From the NCBI RefSeq assembly GCF_016919445.1, contig NZ_CP070356.1, forward strand, positions 1,830,001-1,894,000: a DNA stretch of 64,000 nucleotides, given 5' to 3'. The stretch is from Pseudomonas sp. PDNC002. Lineage in GTDB: Bacteria; Pseudomonadota; Gammaproteobacteria; Pseudomonadales; Pseudomonadaceae. The notes beneath the pieces are model-generated. The model worked only from the letters and a program-made list of their open reading frames with translations. It had not been told where the DNA came from and did no database searches. Position numbers and translations under genes: made by a program. Below are positions 26,452 to 36,639 of the stretch, piece after piece (position 1 is the stretch's first letter; each line of letters opens with the position of its first letter).

Positions 26452-26784
26452 ATGGAAGTAGCCGCTAAGCTCTCGGGCGCTCGTATCTCCGCCCAGAAAG
26501 CCCGCTTGGTCGCCGACCAGATCCGCGGGAAGAAGGTGGGCGACGCGCTCAACCTCCTGGCTTTCAGCAACAAGAAAGCCGCCGAGATCATGAAGAAAGT
26601 GCTGGAGTCGGCCGTTGCCAACGCCGAGCACAACGAAGGCGCCGATGTAGACGATCTCAAAGTCTCCACCGTCTTCGTCAACGAAGGTCGTTCGCTCAAG
26701 CGCATCATGCCGCGTGCCAAAGGCCGTGCTGATCGCATCGTCAAGCGGTCTTGCCATATCACTGTCAAGGTTGCGGACAAGTAA
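26452..26784 (+). CDS. rplV: 50S ribosomal protein L22
   Basis: The 110-aa protein has a long hairpin reaching the tunnel constriction. [20 protein letters not shown] and the hairpin end [20 protein letters not shown] are present and show no macrolide-resistance type deletion by eye. Confidence 0.97.
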   Translation: MEVAAKLSGARISAQKARLVADQIRGKKVGDALNLLAFSNKKAAEIMKKVLESAVANAEHNEGADVDDLKVSTVFVNEGRSLKRIMPRAKGRADRIVKRSCHITVKVADK

Positions 26785-26797
26785 CGGAGTCGATCAG

Positions 26798-27484
26798 ATG
26801 GGTCAGAAAGTACATCCCAATGGCATCCGCCTGGGTATCGTCAAGGAGCACACCTCCGTTTGGTACGCAGATAAACGCACTTACGCCGATTATCTGTTCG
26901 CCGACCTGAAGGTACGTGAGTATCTCCAAGACAAACTAAAAAGCGCGTCCGTAAGCCGTATCGATATCCATCGTCCGGCTCAAACCGCACGCATCACCAT
27001 CCACACCGCTCGTCCCGGCATCGTGATCGGCAAGAAAGGTGAAGATGTTGAGAAGCTGCGTCAGGACCTGACCAAGCAAATGGGTGTGCCGGTGCACATC
27101 AACATCGAAGAGATCCGCAAGCCGGAGCTCGACGGTATGCTGGTTGCGCAAAGCGTAGCTCAGCAGCTGGAGCGTCGCGTTATGTTCCGTCGCGCCATGA
27201 AGCGCGCTGTACAGAACGCCATGCGCATTGGTGCCAAAGGCATCAAGATCCAGGTAAGCGGTCGTCTGGGCGGCGCTGAAATCGCTCGTACCGAGTGGTA
27301 TCGCGAAGGTCGTGTGCCCCTGCATACCCTGCGCGCCGACATCGACTATGCAACCTACGAAGCGCACACCACCTACGGTGTGATTGGTGTGAAGGTTTGG
27401 ATCTTCAAAGGCGAGGTCATTGGTGGCCGCCAGGAAGAGCTGAAGCCCCAAGCGCCCGCTCCTCGTAAAAAAGCTGCTAAGTAA
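26798..27484 (+). CDS. rpsC: 30S ribosomal protein S3
   Basis: The 228-aa protein lines the mRNA entry site and has helicase-like activity with S4. The KH domain motif [16 protein letters not shown] is visible. The true start is the ATG at 26,798 ([15 protein letters not shown]). The reading frame is open further upstream, but that stretch lies inside rplV in a different frame. Confidence 0.97.
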   Translation: MGQKVHPNGIRLGIVKEHTSVWYADKRTYADYLFADLKVREYLQDKLKSASVSRIDIHRPAQTARITIHTARPGIVIGKKGEDVEKLRQDLTKQMGVPVHINIEEIRKPELDGMLVAQSVAQQLERRVMFRRAMKRAVQNAMRIGAKGIKIQVSGRLGGAEIARTEWYREGRVPLHTLRADIDYATYEAHTTYGVIGVKVWIFKGEVIGGRQEELKPQAPAPRKKAAK

Positions 27485-27495
27485 GGAGTACGCAA

Positions 27496-27909
27496 ATGCT
27501 GCAACCTAAGCGTACGAAGTTCCGCAAGCAAATGACCGGTCACAACCGTGGCCTGGCACATCGCGGTTCTAAAGTCAGCTTCGGCGAGTTCGCCCTCAAG
27601 GCAACCAGCCGCGGCCGTCTCACCGCACGTCAGATCGAGTCCGCGCGTCGTGCGCTGACCCGTCACGTAAAACGTGGTGGCAAGATCTGGATCCGTGTAT
27701 TCCCCGACAAGCCTGTTACCAAAAAGCCCCTGGAAGTACGTATGGGTAAAGGTAAAGGCGGCGTCGAGTACTGGGTAGCTCAGATTCAACCGGGCAAGGT
27801 CCTGTACGAGATCGAGGGTGTATCCGAAGAGCTGGCGCGTGAGGCATTCGCCCTGGCTGCTGCAAAGCTGCCGCTCGCCACCTCCTTTGTTAAGCGGACG
27901 GTGATGTGA
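27496..27909 (+). CDS. rplP: 50S ribosomal protein L16
   Basis: The 137-aa protein helps tRNA positioning at the A site. [20 protein letters not shown] and [19 protein letters not shown] are typical; the arginine normally hydroxylated by RoxA lies in the latter segment. Its TGA overlaps the rpmC start (TGATG). Confidence 0.97.
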
Positions 27910-28100
27910 TGAAAGCGAATGAACTTCGTGAAAAATCCGTTGAGCAGCTGAACGAGCAACTGCTCGGCCTGCTGCGCGACCAGTTCAATCTGCGTATGCA
28001 GAAAGCAACTGGCCAGTTGGGGCAGTCTCACCTGCTCTCGCAGGTTAAGCGCGACATCGCTCGCGTGAAAACTGTGCTCAACCAGCAAGCAGGTAAGTAA
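27909..28100 (+). CDS. rpmC: 50S ribosomal protein L29
   Basis: The 63-aa helical protein lies at the tunnel exit next to L23. The start chosen is the ATG at 27,909, overlapping the rplP stop; a GTG one codon earlier is possible but less likely. [20 protein letters not shown] is the family N-terminus. Confidence 0.96.
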
Positions 28101-28102
28101 TC

Positions 28103-28369
28103 ATGGCTGAAGCCCAGAAAACCGTCCGTACGCTGACTGGCCGTGTCGTCAGCGACAAAATGGACAAGACCGTCACCGTTCTGATCGAGCGCCGTGTTAA
28201 GCACCCGATCTACGGCAAATACGTGAAGCGTTCGACCAAACTGCACGCCCACGACGAAACCAACCAGTGCCGCATTGGTGACCTGGTCACCATTCGCGAG
28301 ACTCGTCCCCTGGCCAAAACCAAGGCCTGGACTCTGGTTGATATCGTCGAGCGCGCGGTTGAAGTCTAA
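28103..28369 (+). CDS. rpsQ: 30S ribosomal protein S17
   Basis: The 88-aa OB-fold primary binder of 16S r[23 protein letters not shown] and the motif [22 protein letters not shown] are visible. It begins 2 nt after rpmC. Confidence 0.97.
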   Translation: MAEAQKTVRTLTGRVVSDKMDKTVTVLIERRVKHPIYGKYVKRSTKLHAHDETNQCRIGDLVTIRETRPLAKTKAWTLVDIVERAVEV

Positions 28370-28385
28370 GGGTCGGAGATAGAAG

Positions 28386-28754
28386 ATGATTCAGACTCAA
28401 TCCATGCTCGAAGTCGCTGATAACAGCGGCGCGCGTCGCGTAATGTGCATCAAGGTGCTCGGCGGTTCCCACCGCCGCTACGCCGGCATTGGCGACATCA
28501 TCAAGGTCACCGTCAAGGAAGCAATTCCTCGTGGCAAGGTGAAGAAGGGCCAGGTAATGACTGCCGTGGTCGTTCGCACCAAGCACGGCGTACGTCGTAC
28601 CGACGGTTCCATCATTCGCTTCGACGGCAACGCCGCCGTCCTGCTGAACAACAAGCAGGAGCCGATCGGCACCCGTATCTTTGGGCCCGTGACTCGTGAA
28701 CTTCGTACCGAGAAGTTCATGAAGATCGTCTCCCTTGCCCCAGAAGTGCTGTAA
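28386..28754 (+). CDS. rplN: 50S ribosomal protein L14
   Basis: The 122-aa protein makes an inter-subunit bridge and is the docking site of the silencing factor Rsf[21 protein letters not shown] and the [20 protein letters not shown] segment are typical. The E. coli-type spc operon begins here. In this genome it runs on from S17 without a visible terminator. Confidence 0.97.
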   Translation: MIQTQSMLEVADNSGARRVMCIKVLGGSHRRYAGIGDIIKVTVKEAIPRGKVKKGQVMTAVVVRTKHGVRRTDGSIIRFDGNAAVLLNNKQEPIGTRIFGPVTRELRTEKFMKIVSLAPEVL

Positions 28755-28766
28755 GGAGTAGCCGTC

Positions 28767-29081
28767 ATGCAAAAAATTCGTCGTGACGACGAAATCATCG
28801 TCATTGCCGGCAAGGACAAGGGCAAGCGTGGCAAGGTGCTGAAAGTTCTCGCCGATGACCGTCTGGTCGTTGGTGGCGTGAACCTCGTCAAGCGCCACAC
28901 CAAGCCCAACCCCATGCTCAATCAGCAAGGCGGGATCGTCGAGAAGGAGGCGCCTCTGCACGTCTCCAACGTCGCCATCTTCAACGCTGAAACCAACAAG
29001 GCTGACCGCGTTGGCTTCAAGGTCGAAGACGGTAAGAAGATTCGTGTCTTCAAGTCGACCCAGAAACCGGTTCAGGCTTGA
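28767..29081 (+). CDS. rplX: 50S ribosomal protein L24
   Basis: The 104-aa assembly-initiator protein has an N-terminal KOW motif ([20 protein letters not shown]). [13 protein letters not shown] follows. It lies 12 nt after rplN. Confidence 0.97.
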   Translation: MQKIRRDDEIIVIAGKDKGKRGKVLKVLADDRLVVGGVNLVKRHTKPNPMLNQQGGIVEKEAPLHVSNVAIFNAETNKADRVGFKVEDGKKIRVFKSTQKPVQA

Positions 29082-29100
29082 GGGAGCTAGGTAGATCACC

Positions 29101-29640
29101 ATGGCACGATTGAAAGAAATTTATCGGAAGGAAATCGCTCCCAAGCTGAAGCAAGAGCTTCAGCTGGCGAACGTGATGGAAGTTCCGCGCGTTACCAAAA
29201 TCACCCTGAACATGGGTCTTGGCGAAGCTGTCGGCGACAAAAAAGTCATCGAGAGCGCCGTAGCTGATCTGGAAAAGATCGCGGGTCAGAAGCCGATCGT
29301 GACTTACGCTCGTAAGTCCATCGCCGGCTTCAAGATTCGTGAAGGCTGGCCGATCGGCGTGAAAGTCACCCTGCGTGGCGATCGCATGTACGAGTTCCTG
29401 GACCGTCTGCTTTCGATCTCCCTGCCGCGCGTACGTGACTTCCGCGGTCTGAATGCCAAGTCCTTCGACGGCCGTGGCAACTACAGCATGGGCGTCAAAG
29501 AGCAGATCATCTTCCCGGAAATCGATTACGACAAGATCGATGCCCTCCGCGGTATGGATATCACTCTGACCACTACCGCGCGTTCGGATGATGAGGGTCG
29601 TGCTCTGCTGCGCGCCTTCAAATTCCCGTTCCGCAACTGA
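29101..29640 (+). CDS. rplE: 50S ribosomal protein L5
   Basis: The 179-aa protein forms the 5S RNP with L18 and 5S rRNA and contacts the P-site t[23 protein letters not shown] and [20 protein letters not shown] are typical family stretches. Confidence 0.97.
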   Translation: MARLKEIYRKEIAPKLKQELQLANVMEVPRVTKITLNMGLGEAVGDKKVIESAVADLEKIAGQKPIVTYARKSIAGFKIREGWPIGVKVTLRGDRMYEFLDRLLSISLPRVRDFRGLNAKSFDGRGNYSMGVKEQIIFPEIDYDKIDALRGMDITLTTTARSDDEGRALLRAFKFPFRN

Positions 29641-29653
29641 TTGGAGTAGGACC

Positions 29654-29959
29654 ATGGCTAAAGAGAGCATGAAGAACCGTGAGCTGAAGCGTCAGCGCAC
29701 GGTAGCTAAGTACGCCAAAAAGCGTGCCGAGCTGAAAGCGATCATCGTTAATCCGAGCACCACTGCGGAAGATCGCTGGAATGCCCAGGTCGCCCTGCAG
29801 AAGCAACCGCGTGACGCGAGCGCCAGCCGCCTGCGTAACCGTTGCCGTCTGACCGGTCGTCCGCACGGCTACTACCGCAAGTTCGGCCTGAGCCGTAACA
29901 AACTGCGTGAAGCGGCAATGCGCGGTGACGTACCGGGCCTGGTGAAAGCCAGCTGGTAA
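29654..29959 (+). CDS. rpsN: 30S ribosomal protein S14 (zinc-free type)
   Basis: The 101-aa protein is the long, zinc-free form: it has only one cysteine in [20 protein letters not shown], lacking the two CXXC pairs of the short form. The start is the ATG at 29,654 ([15 protein letters not shown]); an upstream in-frame start inside rplE is a shadow. A terminator and a new promoter follow before rpsH. Confidence 0.97.
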   Translation: MAKESMKNRELKRQRTVAKYAKKRAELKAIIVNPSTTAEDRWNAQVALQKQPRDASASRLRNRCRLTGRPHGYYRKFGLSRNKLREAAMRGDVPGLVKASW

Positions 29960-29966
29960 GTACTAG

Positions 29967-29988
29967 ACGGAGCTGGAAACAGCTCCGT
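29967..29988 (+). other. Hairpin after rpsN
   Basis: ACGGAGCTG (29967-29975), GAAA loop, CAGCTCCGT (29980-29988). A perfect 9-bp stem with a stable tetraloop and no U run; probably a processing or stability element ahead of the terminator at 30,005. Confidence 0.55.
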
Positions 29989-30004
29989 TGATCGCTTTGC
30001 GAAG

Positions 30005-30035
30005 CAAGCCCCCTTGTGGGGCTTGATTCGTTTTT
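30005..30035 (+). terminator. Terminator inside the spc operon, between rpsN and rpsH
   Basis: CAAGCCCC (30005-30012) pairs with GGGGCTTG (30018-30025), followed by ATTCGTTTTT. It divides the ribosomal-protein cluster after rpsN. Confidence 0.75.
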
Positions 30036-30051
30036 GAGCGATCTCTAGAAT
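30023..30051 (+). promoter_or_regulatory. sigma70 promoter of the rpsH unit
   Basis: TTGATT (30023-30028) and TAGAAT (30046-30051) with a 17-bp spacer. The -35 box overlaps the 3' arm of the terminator. The leader of about 90 nt to rpsH holds an imperfect CCCGGCTC/GAGCCCGGG hairpin near 30,053-30,073. Confidence 0.78.
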
Positions 30052-30147
30052 ACCCGGCTCCCCCGAGCCCGGGTTTAGTTCGCCTGGCGTTATGAGGGCG
30101 AGTTGTGAAGTTGAAGGCTTATCTTTTGTATCAGGAGCATTAAGCCC

Positions 30148-30540
30148 ATGAGTATGCAGGACCCGTTAGCAGACATGCTAACTCGCATCCGTAATGCCCA
30201 GATGGCTGAGAAGACCGTCGTGAGCATGCCGTCTTCCAAGCTGAAAGCGGCAGTCGCCAAAGTCCTCAAGGACGAAGGTTACATTGCGGATTTCCAAGTC
30301 ACCGCCGAGGCCAAGCCTCTGCTGTCGATCGAGCTGAAGTACTTCGAAGGCAAGCCTGTCATCGAAGAAGTGAAGCGAATCAGCCGTCCTGGCCTGCGCC
30401 AGTACAAATCCGTAGACCAGCTGCCGAAAGTTCGCGGCGGCCTGGGCGTATCGATCGTCTCCACCAACAAAGGTGTGATGACTGACCGTGCTGCCCGTGC
30501 CGCTGGCGTCGGTGGCGAAGTGCTCTGCACTGTGTTCTAA
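30148..30540 (+). CDS. rpsH: 30S ribosomal protein S8
   Basis: The 130-aa central-domain assembly protein; in enteric bacteria it represses the spc operon. [18 protein letters not shown] and the C-terminal [20 protein letters not shown] are typical. Unlike in E. coli it is preceded by 188 nt containing a terminator and a promoter. Confidence 0.97.
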   Translation: MSMQDPLADMLTRIRNAQMAEKTVVSMPSSKLKAAVAKVLKDEGYIADFQVTAEAKPLLSIELKYFEGKPVIEEVKRISRPGLRQYKSVDQLPKVRGGLGVSIVSTNKGVMTDRAARAAGVGGEVLCTVF

Positions 30541-30551
30541 GGGGAATCAGC

Positions 30552-31085
30552 ATGTCTCGCGTTGCTAAGAACCCCGTCATTCTGCCCGCCGGCGTTGAAA
30601 TCAAGCTGGCTGGTCAGGAACTTTCGATCAAGGGTGCCAAAGGCGCTCTGGAGCTGAAAGTACATCCGTCCGTAGAAGTCATTCAGGACAACGGTGAGCT
30701 GCGTTTCGCTGCGCGTAACGGCGACCAGCAGACCCGTGCCATGGCCGGTACCACCCGCGCTCTGGTCAACAACATGGTGATCGGCGTCAGCCAAGGCTTC
30801 GAGCGCAAGCTCCAGCTGGTTGGTGTTGGTTACAAAGCGCAGGCCAAAGGCCAAGTGCTGTCCCTGGCTCTCGGCTTCTCCCACCCGGTTGATTACGAAC
30901 TGCCTGCCGGCATCGTCGCGGAAACCCCCAGCCAGACCGACATCCTGATCAAGGGTATCGACAAGCAGCTGGTTGGCCAGGTTGCCGCGGAAATCCGCGA
31001 CTTCCGTCCGCCGGAGCCGTACAAAGGCAAGGGCGTGCGTTACGCCGACGAAGTCGTCCTTCGTAAAGAAGCCAAGAAGAAGTAG
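30552..31085 (+). CDS. rplF: 50S ribosomal protein L6
   Basis: The 177-aa two-lobed protein lies near the factor-binding site. [20 protein letters not shown] and the C-terminal [18 protein letters not shown] signature are present. Confidence 0.97.
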   Translation: MSRVAKNPVILPAGVEIKLAGQELSIKGAKGALELKVHPSVEVIQDNGELRFAARNGDQQTRAMAGTTRALVNNMVIGVSQGFERKLQLVGVGYKAQAKGQVLSLALGFSHPVDYELPAGIVAETPSQTDILIKGIDKQLVGQVAAEIRDFRPPEPYKGKGVRYADEVVLRKEAKKK

Positions 31086-31095
31086 GGCATAGCAA

Positions 31096-31446
31096 ATGAG
31101 CGTCAAGAAAGAAACCCGTCTGCGCCGCGCTCGCAAGGCTCGCCTGAAGATGCGCGAACTGGAAGCTGTACGCCTCTGCGTTTACCGCTCCTCCCAGCAC
31201 ATCTACGCCCAGGTTATTGCAGCCGACGGCGGCAAGGTCCTGGCCAGCGCCTCGACCCTGGACAAAGAACTGCGCGAAGCTGCCACCGGCAACGTCGACG
31301 CAGCCAAGAAAGTTGGTCAACTGGTCGCGGAACGCGCCAAGGCTGCCGGCGTCACTCAGGTGGCGTTCGACCGTTCTGGCTTCAAGTACCACGGTCGTAT
31401 CAAGGCCCTGGCTGATGCCGCTCGTGAAGGCGGTCTGGAGTTCTAA
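31096..31446 (+). CDS. rplR: 50S ribosomal protein L18
   Basis: The 116-aa 5S rRNA-binding protein. [33 protein letters not shown] and the ending [20 protein letters not shown] are family features. It lies 10 nt after rplF. Confidence 0.97.
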   Translation: MSVKKETRLRRARKARLKMRELEAVRLCVYRSSQHIYAQVIAADGGKVLASASTLDKELREAATGNVDAAKKVGQLVAERAKAAGVTQVAFDRSGFKYHGRIKALADAAREGGLEF

Positions 31447-31449
31447 GTT

Positions 31450-31950
31450 ATGGCAAACAACGATCAAAAGCGCGACGAAGGCTACATCGAGAAGCTGGTT
31501 CAAGTGAACCGCGTCGCCAAAACCGTAAAGGGTGGCCGTATCTTCGCCTTCACCGCGCTGACCGTGGTTGGCGATGGCAAGGGCCGTGTTGGCTTCGGTC
31601 GTGGCAAGGCGCGTGAAGTGCCAGCCGCCATCCAGAAGGCAATGGAAGCTGCTCGCCGCAACATGATCCAGGTTGATCTGAACGGCACCACCCTGCAGTA
31701 CCCGACCAAGTCCGCCCATGGCGCCTCCAAGGTGTACATGCAGCCGGCTTCGGAAGGTACCGGCATCATCGCCGGCGGCGCCATGCGCGCTGTCCTGGAA
31801 GTGGCCGGTGTGCAGAACGTTCTGGCTAAGTGCTACGGCTCCACCAATCCGGTGAACGTGGTCTACGCAACCTTCAAGGGCCTGAAGAACATGCAGTCCC
31901 CTGAGTCGGTAGCGGCCAAGCGTGGCAAGAGCGTCGAGGAGATTCTCTAA
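31450..31950 (+). CDS. rpsE: 30S ribosomal protein S5
   Basis: The 166-aa decoding-accuracy protein (spectinomycin region). [20 protein letters not shown] and [20 protein letters not shown] are intact and look spectinomycin-sensitive by eye. It begins 3 nt after rplR. Confidence 0.97.
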   Translation: MANNDQKRDEGYIEKLVQVNRVAKTVKGGRIFAFTALTVVGDGKGRVGFGRGKAREVPAAIQKAMEAARRNMIQVDLNGTTLQYPTKSAHGASKVYMQPASEGTGIIAGGAMRAVLEVAGVQNVLAKCYGSTNPVNVVYATFKGLKNMQSPESVAAKRGKSVEEIL

Positions 31951-31952
31951 CC

Positions 31953-32129
31953 ATGGCAACCGTCAAAGTTACCTTGATCAAGAGCGTGAACGGCCGTCTG
32001 GCCAATCACAAGGCTTGCGTCAAAGGCCTGGGCCTGCGTCGCATTGGTCACACCGTAGAAGTTCAGGACACTCCTGAAAATCGCGGCATGATCAACAAGG
32101 CCTACTACCTGCTGCGTGTGGAGGGTTAA
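31953..32129 (+). CDS. rpmD: 50S ribosomal protein L30
   Basis: A short gene of 58 codons read as [16 protein letters not shown]... to ...YYLLRVEG, matching L30. It starts 2 nt after the rpsE stop and ends 3 nt before rplO, filling the expected place in the spc operon. Confidence 0.96.
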   Translation: MATVKVTLIKSVNGRLANHKACVKGLGLRRIGHTVEVQDTPENRGMINKAYYLLRVEG

Positions 32130-32132
32130 TCC

Positions 32133-32567
32133 ATGCAACTGAACGATCTGCGTTCCGCGCCGGGTGCCCGTCGCGAAAAGCACCGTCCGGGCCGTGGCAT
32201 CGGTAGCGGTCTGGGCAAGACCGGTGGCCGTGGTCACAAAGGTCAAACCTCCCGCTCCGGTGGCTCCATCGCTCCGGGCTTCGAGGGTGGTCAGCAACCG
32301 CTGCACCGTCGTCTGCCGAAGTTCGGCTTCAACTCGCTGAAGGCCCTGGATCGCGCAGAAGTGCGTACCTCCGAGCTGGCCAAGGTCGAGGGTGATGTCG
32401 TAACCGTGCAGGCCCTGAAGGATGCCAACGTGATTAACCAGAACGTACAGCGTGTAAAAGTCATGCTGTCGGGCGAAGTTACTCGCGCGGTAACCCTGAA
32501 AGGCATCGGCGCCACCAAAGGCGCTCGTGCGGCTATCGAAGCAGCTGGCGGCAAAATCGAGGACTAA
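32133..32567 (+). CDS. rplO: 50S ribosomal protein L15
   Basis: The 144-aa late-assembly protein. The glycine- and arginine-rich N-terminus ([20 protein letters not shown]) and [18 protein letters not shown] are typical. Its TAA is directly followed by the secY ATG. Confidence 0.97.
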   Translation: MQLNDLRSAPGARREKHRPGRGIGSGLGKTGGRGHKGQTSRSGGSIAPGFEGGQQPLHRRLPKFGFNSLKALDRAEVRTSELAKVEGDVVTVQALKDANVINQNVQRVKVMLSGEVTRAVTLKGIGATKGARAAIEAAGGKIED

Positions 32568-33899
32568 ATGGCTAAGCAAGGTGCTCTCTCTGCGCTGAGC
32601 AACGGTGGTGGTTTGTCCGAGCTCTGGGCACGTCTGCGTTTCCTGTTCCTGGCGATCATCGTCTATCGGATCGGCGCGCACATCCCAGTTCCGGGCATCA
32701 ACCCTGATCGCTTGGCGGCACTGTTCCGGCAGAACGAGGGGACCATTCTTAGCCTCTTCAACATGTTTTCCGGCGGCGCGCTGGAGCGCATGAGTATTTT
32801 TGCACTGGGGATCATGCCGTACATCTCGGCATCGATCATCATGCAGCTCATGACCGCTATCAGCCCGCAGCTGGAGCAGTTGAAGAAAGAGGGTGAGTCT
32901 GGGCGTCGCAAGATCAGCCAGTACACCCGCTACGCAACTCTCGTCCTGGCACTTGTCCAGGCCATTGGCATGTCCATTGGTCTGGGTAGCCAGGGCGTGG
33001 CCTTCTCCAACGACTTCGGCTTCTACTTCGTGTCGGTCACCACCTTCGTGGCGGGTGCACTGTTCATGATGTGGCTGGGTGAGCAGATCACCGAGCGGGG
33101 TGTCGGCAACGGCATCTCCATGTTGATCTTCTCCGGTATCGTCGCAGGTCTGCCCCGAGCAATCGGTCAGTCCTTCGAGTCCGCGCGTCAAGGTGATATC
33201 AATATCTTCGCCCTGATCGCCATCGGCCTGCTGGCCGTGGCCATCATCGCGTTCGTTGTGTTCATCGAGCGTGGTCAGCGCCGTATCGCCGTGCATTACG
33301 CCAAGCGCCAGCAAGGTCGCAAGGTGTTTGCCGCCCAAACGAGCCATCTGCCGCTGAAAGTGAATATGGCGGGTGTGATTCCCGCGATCTTCGCCAGCAG
33401 CATCCTGCTGTTCCCGGCATCCCTGGGTGCCTGGTTCGGTCAGTCGGAAGGCCTGGGTTGGCTGCAGGACGTCGCGCAAGCGATTGCTCCTGGTCAGCCG
33501 CTGAACATTCTGCTGTTTAGTGCAGGGATCGTTTTCTTCTGCTTCTTCTACACAGCGCTGATGTTCAACCCGAAAGACGTGGCGGAAAACCTCAAGAAGT
33601 CCGGTGCATTTATTCCGGGTATTCGTCCGGGCGAACAGTCGGCTCGCTACATTGATGGCGTACTGACCCGTTTGACCATGTTCGGTGCCCTGTACATGAC
33701 GGCTGTGTGCCTGCTGCCCCAGTTCCTGGTCGTAGCTGCCCACGTACCGTTCTACCTTGGCGGGACCTCGTTGCTGATCGTGGTCGTGGTTGTGATGGAC
33801 TTTATGGCCCAAGTACAATCGCACCTCGTTTCTCACCAGTACGAATCCCTCATGAAGAAAGCCAACCTGAAGGGCTATGGCAGCGGCCTGCTGCGCTGA
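32568..33899 (+). CDS. secY: Protein translocase subunit SecY
   Basis: The 443-aa inner-membrane protein forms the protein-conducting channel with SecE and SecG. About ten hydrophobic segments are seen, and family stretches such as [30 protein letters not shown] and [20 protein letters not shown] are present. It sits between rplO and rpmJ without a gap, as usual at the end of spc. Confidence 0.97.
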   Translation: MAKQGALSALSNGGGLSELWARLRFLFLAIIVYRIGAHIPVPGINPDRLAALFRQNEGTILSLFNMFSGGALERMSIFALGIMPYISASIIMQLMTAISPQLEQLKKEGESGRRKISQYTRYATLVLALVQAIGMSIGLGSQGVAFSNDFGFYFVSVTTFVAGALFMMWLGEQITERGVGNGISMLIFSGIVAGLPRAIGQSFESARQGDINIFALIAIGLLAVAIIAFVVFIERGQRRIAVHYAKRQQGRKVFAAQTSHLPLKVNMAGVIPAIFASSILLFPASLGAWFGQSEGLGWLQDVAQAIAPGQPLNILLFSAGIVFFCFFYTALMFNPKDVAENLKKSGAFIPGIRPGEQSARYIDGVLTRLTMFGALYMTAVCLLPQFLVVAAHVPFYLGGTSLLIVVVVVMDFMAQVQSHLVSHQYESLMKKANLKGYGSGLLR

Positions 33900-33923
33900 C
33901 CCGTAAGGTTCGAGGAGTCACTG

Positions 33924-34040
33924 ATGAAAGTTCGTGCATCGGTTAAGAAGCTGTGCCGTAACTGCAAGATCGTCCGTCGCGAAGGCGTCGTTCGTGTGAT
34001 CTGCAGCTCGGAGCCGCGTCACAAGCAGCGCCAAGGCTGA
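33924..34040 (+). CDS. rpmJ: 50S ribosomal protein L36 (zinc-binding type)
   Basis: A 38-codon gene reading [20 protein letters not shown]... to ...RHKQRQG. Cys11, Cys14, Cys27 and His33 form the zinc ribbon, so this is the zinc-containing form. A Shine-Dalgarno GAGGAG lies 8 nt upstream. A terminator follows. Confidence 0.96.
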   Translation: MKVRASVKKLCRNCKIVRREGVVRVICSSEPRHKQRQG

Positions 34041-34060
34041 GTGTGATTCACGCGTGATAG

Positions 34061-34100
34061 CCCGGCAGCTAGTGTGCTGCCGGGTTGATTATTTGTTTTT
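34061..34100 (+). terminator. Terminator after rpmJ
   Basis: CCCGGCAGC (34061-34069) and GCTGCCGGG (34076-34084) form a 9-bp stem followed by TTGATTATTTGTTTTT. It ends the spc unit. Confidence 0.8.
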
Positions 34101-34113
34101 ACAGCGCTAATAT
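34085..34113 (+). promoter_or_regulatory. sigma70 promoter of the alpha operon (rpsM)
   Basis: TTGATT (34085-34090) and TAATAT (34108-34113) with a 17-bp spacer, directly abutting the terminator stem. A GCGCCC/GGGCGC hairpin (34116-34141) opens the roughly 50-nt leader. I do not see the S4-binding pseudoknot known from enteric bacteria. Confidence 0.8.
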
Positions 34114-34170
34114 CCGCGCCCTTTCTTGGCTTCCCGGGCGCAGGGTAGCTGTCAATTGGAGTTTTTCTGA

Positions 34171-34527
34171 ATGGCCCGTATTGCAGGCGTAAACATTCCG
34201 GATAACAAGCACACTGTTATCTCGCTGACCTACATCTATGGTGTTGGTCGCACTACCGCACAGAGCATCTGTGCAGCCACCGGCATCAGCCCGGCTGTAA
34301 AGATCAAAGAACTGAGCGAAGAGCAGATTGATTCGCTGCGTACCGAGGTGGCCAAGCTGACCACCGAAGGTGACCTGCGTCGCGAAATCAACATGAACAT
34401 CAAGCGTCTGATGGACCTCGGTTGCTACCGCGGTCTGCGTCATCGTCGTGGTCTGCCGGTTCGCGGTCAGCGTACCAAGACCAACGCGCGCACCCGTAAG
34501 GGCCCGCGTAAGCCGATCCGCAAGTAA
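34171..34527 (+). CDS. rpsM: 30S ribosomal protein S13
   Basis: The 118-aa head protein contacts the P-site tRNA and large subunit. [20 protein letters not shown] and the basic C-terminal tail [20 protein letters not shown] are typical. First gene of the alpha operon. Confidence 0.98.
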   Translation: MARIAGVNIPDNKHTVISLTYIYGVGRTTAQSICAATGISPAVKIKELSEEQIDSLRTEVAKLTTEGDLRREINMNIKRLMDLGCYRGLRHRRGLPVRGQRTKTNARTRKGPRKPIRK

Positions 34528-34545
34528 TCGCTTAGGAATCTAGTC

Positions 34546-34935
34546 ATGGCAAAACCTGCTGCTCGTCCTCGTAAGAAAGTCAAAAAGACGGTGGTTGACG
34601 GGATCGCGCATATCCACGCGTCCTTCAACAACACCATCGTTACCATTACTGATCGTCAGGGCAACGCTCTGTCCTGGGCCACTTCCGGTGGTTCGGGCTT
34701 CCGCGGCTCGCGTAAGAGCACCCCGTTCGCTGCCCAGGTAGCGGCCGAGCGTGCCGGCCAGGCTGCTCTGGAATACGGTCTGAAGAACCTTGACGTCAAC
34801 GTCAAAGGCCCGGGCCCGGGTCGCGAATCGGCTGTTCGTGCGCTGAATGCCTGCGGTTACAAGATCGCCAGCATCACCGACGTAACCCCGATCCCGCACA
34901 ACGGCTGCCGTCCGCCGAAAAAGCGTCGCGTGTAA
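34546..34935 (+). CDS. rpsK: 30S ribosomal protein S11
   Basis: The 129-aa platform protein near the mRNA exit. [20 protein letters not shown] and the ending [20 protein letters not shown] are family hallmarks. Confidence 0.98.
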   Translation: MAKPAARPRKKVKKTVVDGIAHIHASFNNTIVTITDRQGNALSWATSGGSGFRGSRKSTPFAAQVAAERAGQAALEYGLKNLDVNVKGPGPGRESAVRALNACGYKIASITDVTPIPHNGCRPPKKRRV

Positions 34936-34951
34936 TAGGAGACAGTGAGAA

Positions 34952-35572
34952 ATGGCTCGTTACATTGGTCCCAAGTGCAAACTGTCCCGCCGCGAAGGCA
35001 CTGATCTTTTCCTGAAGAGCGGCGTTCGTGCCCTCGACTCGAAATGCAAGGCAGAACAAGTTCCCGGTCAGCATGGTCAGCGTCGTGGTCGTCTTTCCGA
35101 CTACGGTCTGCAGCTGCGCGAGAAGCAAAAAGTTCGCCGCATCTACGGCGTCCTCGAGCGTCAATTCCGTGGCTACTATCAGGAAGCGTCCCGCCGCAAG
35201 GGCTCCACGGGTGAAAACCTGCTGCAGCTGCTTGAGTGCCGTCTGGACAACGTCGTCTACCGTATGGGCTTCGGTTCCACTCGTTCCGAATCCCGTCAGC
35301 TGGTGTCCCACAAGACCATCAGCGTCAACGGCCAGACCGTAAACGTACCGTCCTACCAGGTCAAAGTTGGCGACGTCGTTGCTGTTCGCGAGAAATCGAA
35401 GAACCAGCTGCGTATCGCTCAAGCTCTGGACCTGTGCGCCCAGCGCGGTCGCGTTGAGTGGGTCGACGTGGACACCGACAAGAAAGCTGGCACCTTCAAA
35501 AGTGTCCCGGCTCGTGCCGATCTGTCCGCCGACATCAACGAAAACCTGATTGTCGAGCTCTACTCCAAGTAA
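34952..35572 (+). CDS. rpsD: 30S ribosomal protein S4
   Basis: The 206-aa primary 16S binder; represses the alpha operon in enteric bacteria. It has an S4 RNA-binding fold ([20 protein letters not shown] through [20 protein letters not shown]). The N-terminal cysteines are reduced to the usual zinc-free arrangement of proteobacteria. Confidence 0.98.
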   Translation: MARYIGPKCKLSRREGTDLFLKSGVRALDSKCKAEQVPGQHGQRRGRLSDYGLQLREKQKVRRIYGVLERQFRGYYQEASRRKGSTGENLLQLLECRLDNVVYRMGFGSTRSESRQLVSHKTISVNGQTVNVPSYQVKVGDVVAVREKSKNQLRIAQALDLCAQRGRVEWVDVDTDKKAGTFKSVPARADLSADINENLIVELYSK

Positions 35573-35594
35573 GGGCTAGAAAATAGGTGCATCC

Positions 35595-36596
35595 ATGCAG
35601 AGTTCGGTAAATGAGTTCCTGACCCCCCGCCACATCGATGTGCAGGTGGTCAGCCAAACCCGCGCCAAGATCACTCTCGAGCCTCTCGAGCGTGGTTTCG
35701 GCCATACTTTGGGCAACGCGCTGCGTCGCATCCTGTTGTCCTCCATGCCCGGCTGTGCAGTAGTCGAGGCCGAGATCGACGGCGTACTCCACGAGTACTC
35801 CGCCATCGAAGGTGTGCAGGAAGATGTCATCGAGATCCTGCTCAACCTGAAAGGCCTGGCCATCAAGCTGCACGGCCGTGACGAAGTGACGCTGACCCTG
35901 GCGAAAAAGGGCTCGGGTGTGGTGACCGCTGCCGATATTCAGCTGGATCATGATGTCGAGATCGTCAACGGTGACCATGTTATCGCCCACCTGGCCGATA
36001 ACGGCGCGCTGAACATGAAGCTGAAAGTCGCTCGTGGCCGTGGCTACGAGCCGGCTGATGCCCGCTCGAGCGATGAAGACGAAAGCCGCAGCATTGGCCG
36101 TCTTCAGCTCGATGCCTCGTTCAGCCCCGTACGTCGTGTTGCCTACGTGGTCGAGAACGCCCGTGTCGAACAGCGTACCAACCTGGACAAGCTGGTCCTC
36201 GATCTGGAAACCAACGGCACCCTGGACCCTGAAGAGGCTATCCGTCGCGCCGCTACCATCCTGCAACAGCAGCTGGCAGCGTTCGTGGACCTCAAAGGCG
36301 ACAGCGAGCCCGTCGTTGAAGAGCAGGAAGACGAGATCGATCCGATCCTGCTGCGTCCGGTCGATGACCTGGAGCTGACCGTTCGTTCGGCCAACTGCCT
36401 GAAGGCGGAGAACATCTACTACATCGGTGACTTGATTCAGCGCACCGAAGTAGAGCTGTTGAAAACTCCGAACCTGGGCAAGAAGTCCCTGACCGAAATC
36501 AAGGACGTTCTGGCCTCTCGCGGTCTGTCCCTCGGTATGCGCCTCGATAACTGGCCGCCGGCAAGTCTTAAGAAAGACGACAAGGCTACTGCCTGA
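35595..36596 (+). CDS. rpoA: DNA-directed RNA polymerase subunit alpha
   Basis: The 333-aa subunit dimerises to scaffold RNA polymerase. The N-terminal domain shows [20 protein letters not shown]. The C-terminal domain, after an acidic linker, shows [20 protein letters not shown] and [14 protein letters not shown] and binds UP elements and activators. It lies between rpsD and rplQ as expected. Confidence 0.99.
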   Translation: MQSSVNEFLTPRHIDVQVVSQTRAKITLEPLERGFGHTLGNALRRILLSSMPGCAVVEAEIDGVLHEYSAIEGVQEDVIEILLNLKGLAIKLHGRDEVTLTLAKKGSGVVTAADIQLDHDVEIVNGDHVIAHLADNGALNMKLKVARGRGYEPADARSSDEDESRSIGRLQLDASFSPVRRVAYVVENARVEQRTNLDKLVLDLETNGTLDPEEAIRRAATILQQQLAAFVDLKGDSEPVVEEQEDEIDPILLRPVDDLELTVRSANCLKAENIYYIGDLIQRTEVELLKTPNLGKKSLTEIKDVLASRGLSLGMRLDNWPPASLKKDDKATA

Positions 36597-36639
36597 TCGT
36601 CGTAGCTACCGAACGTAAAGTTTGGAAAGGAATTGAACC

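Noticed and set aside
26714-26797. Upstream start for rpsC
   Set aside because: The extension lies within rplV and is not part of the S3 family; ATG at 26,798 fits.
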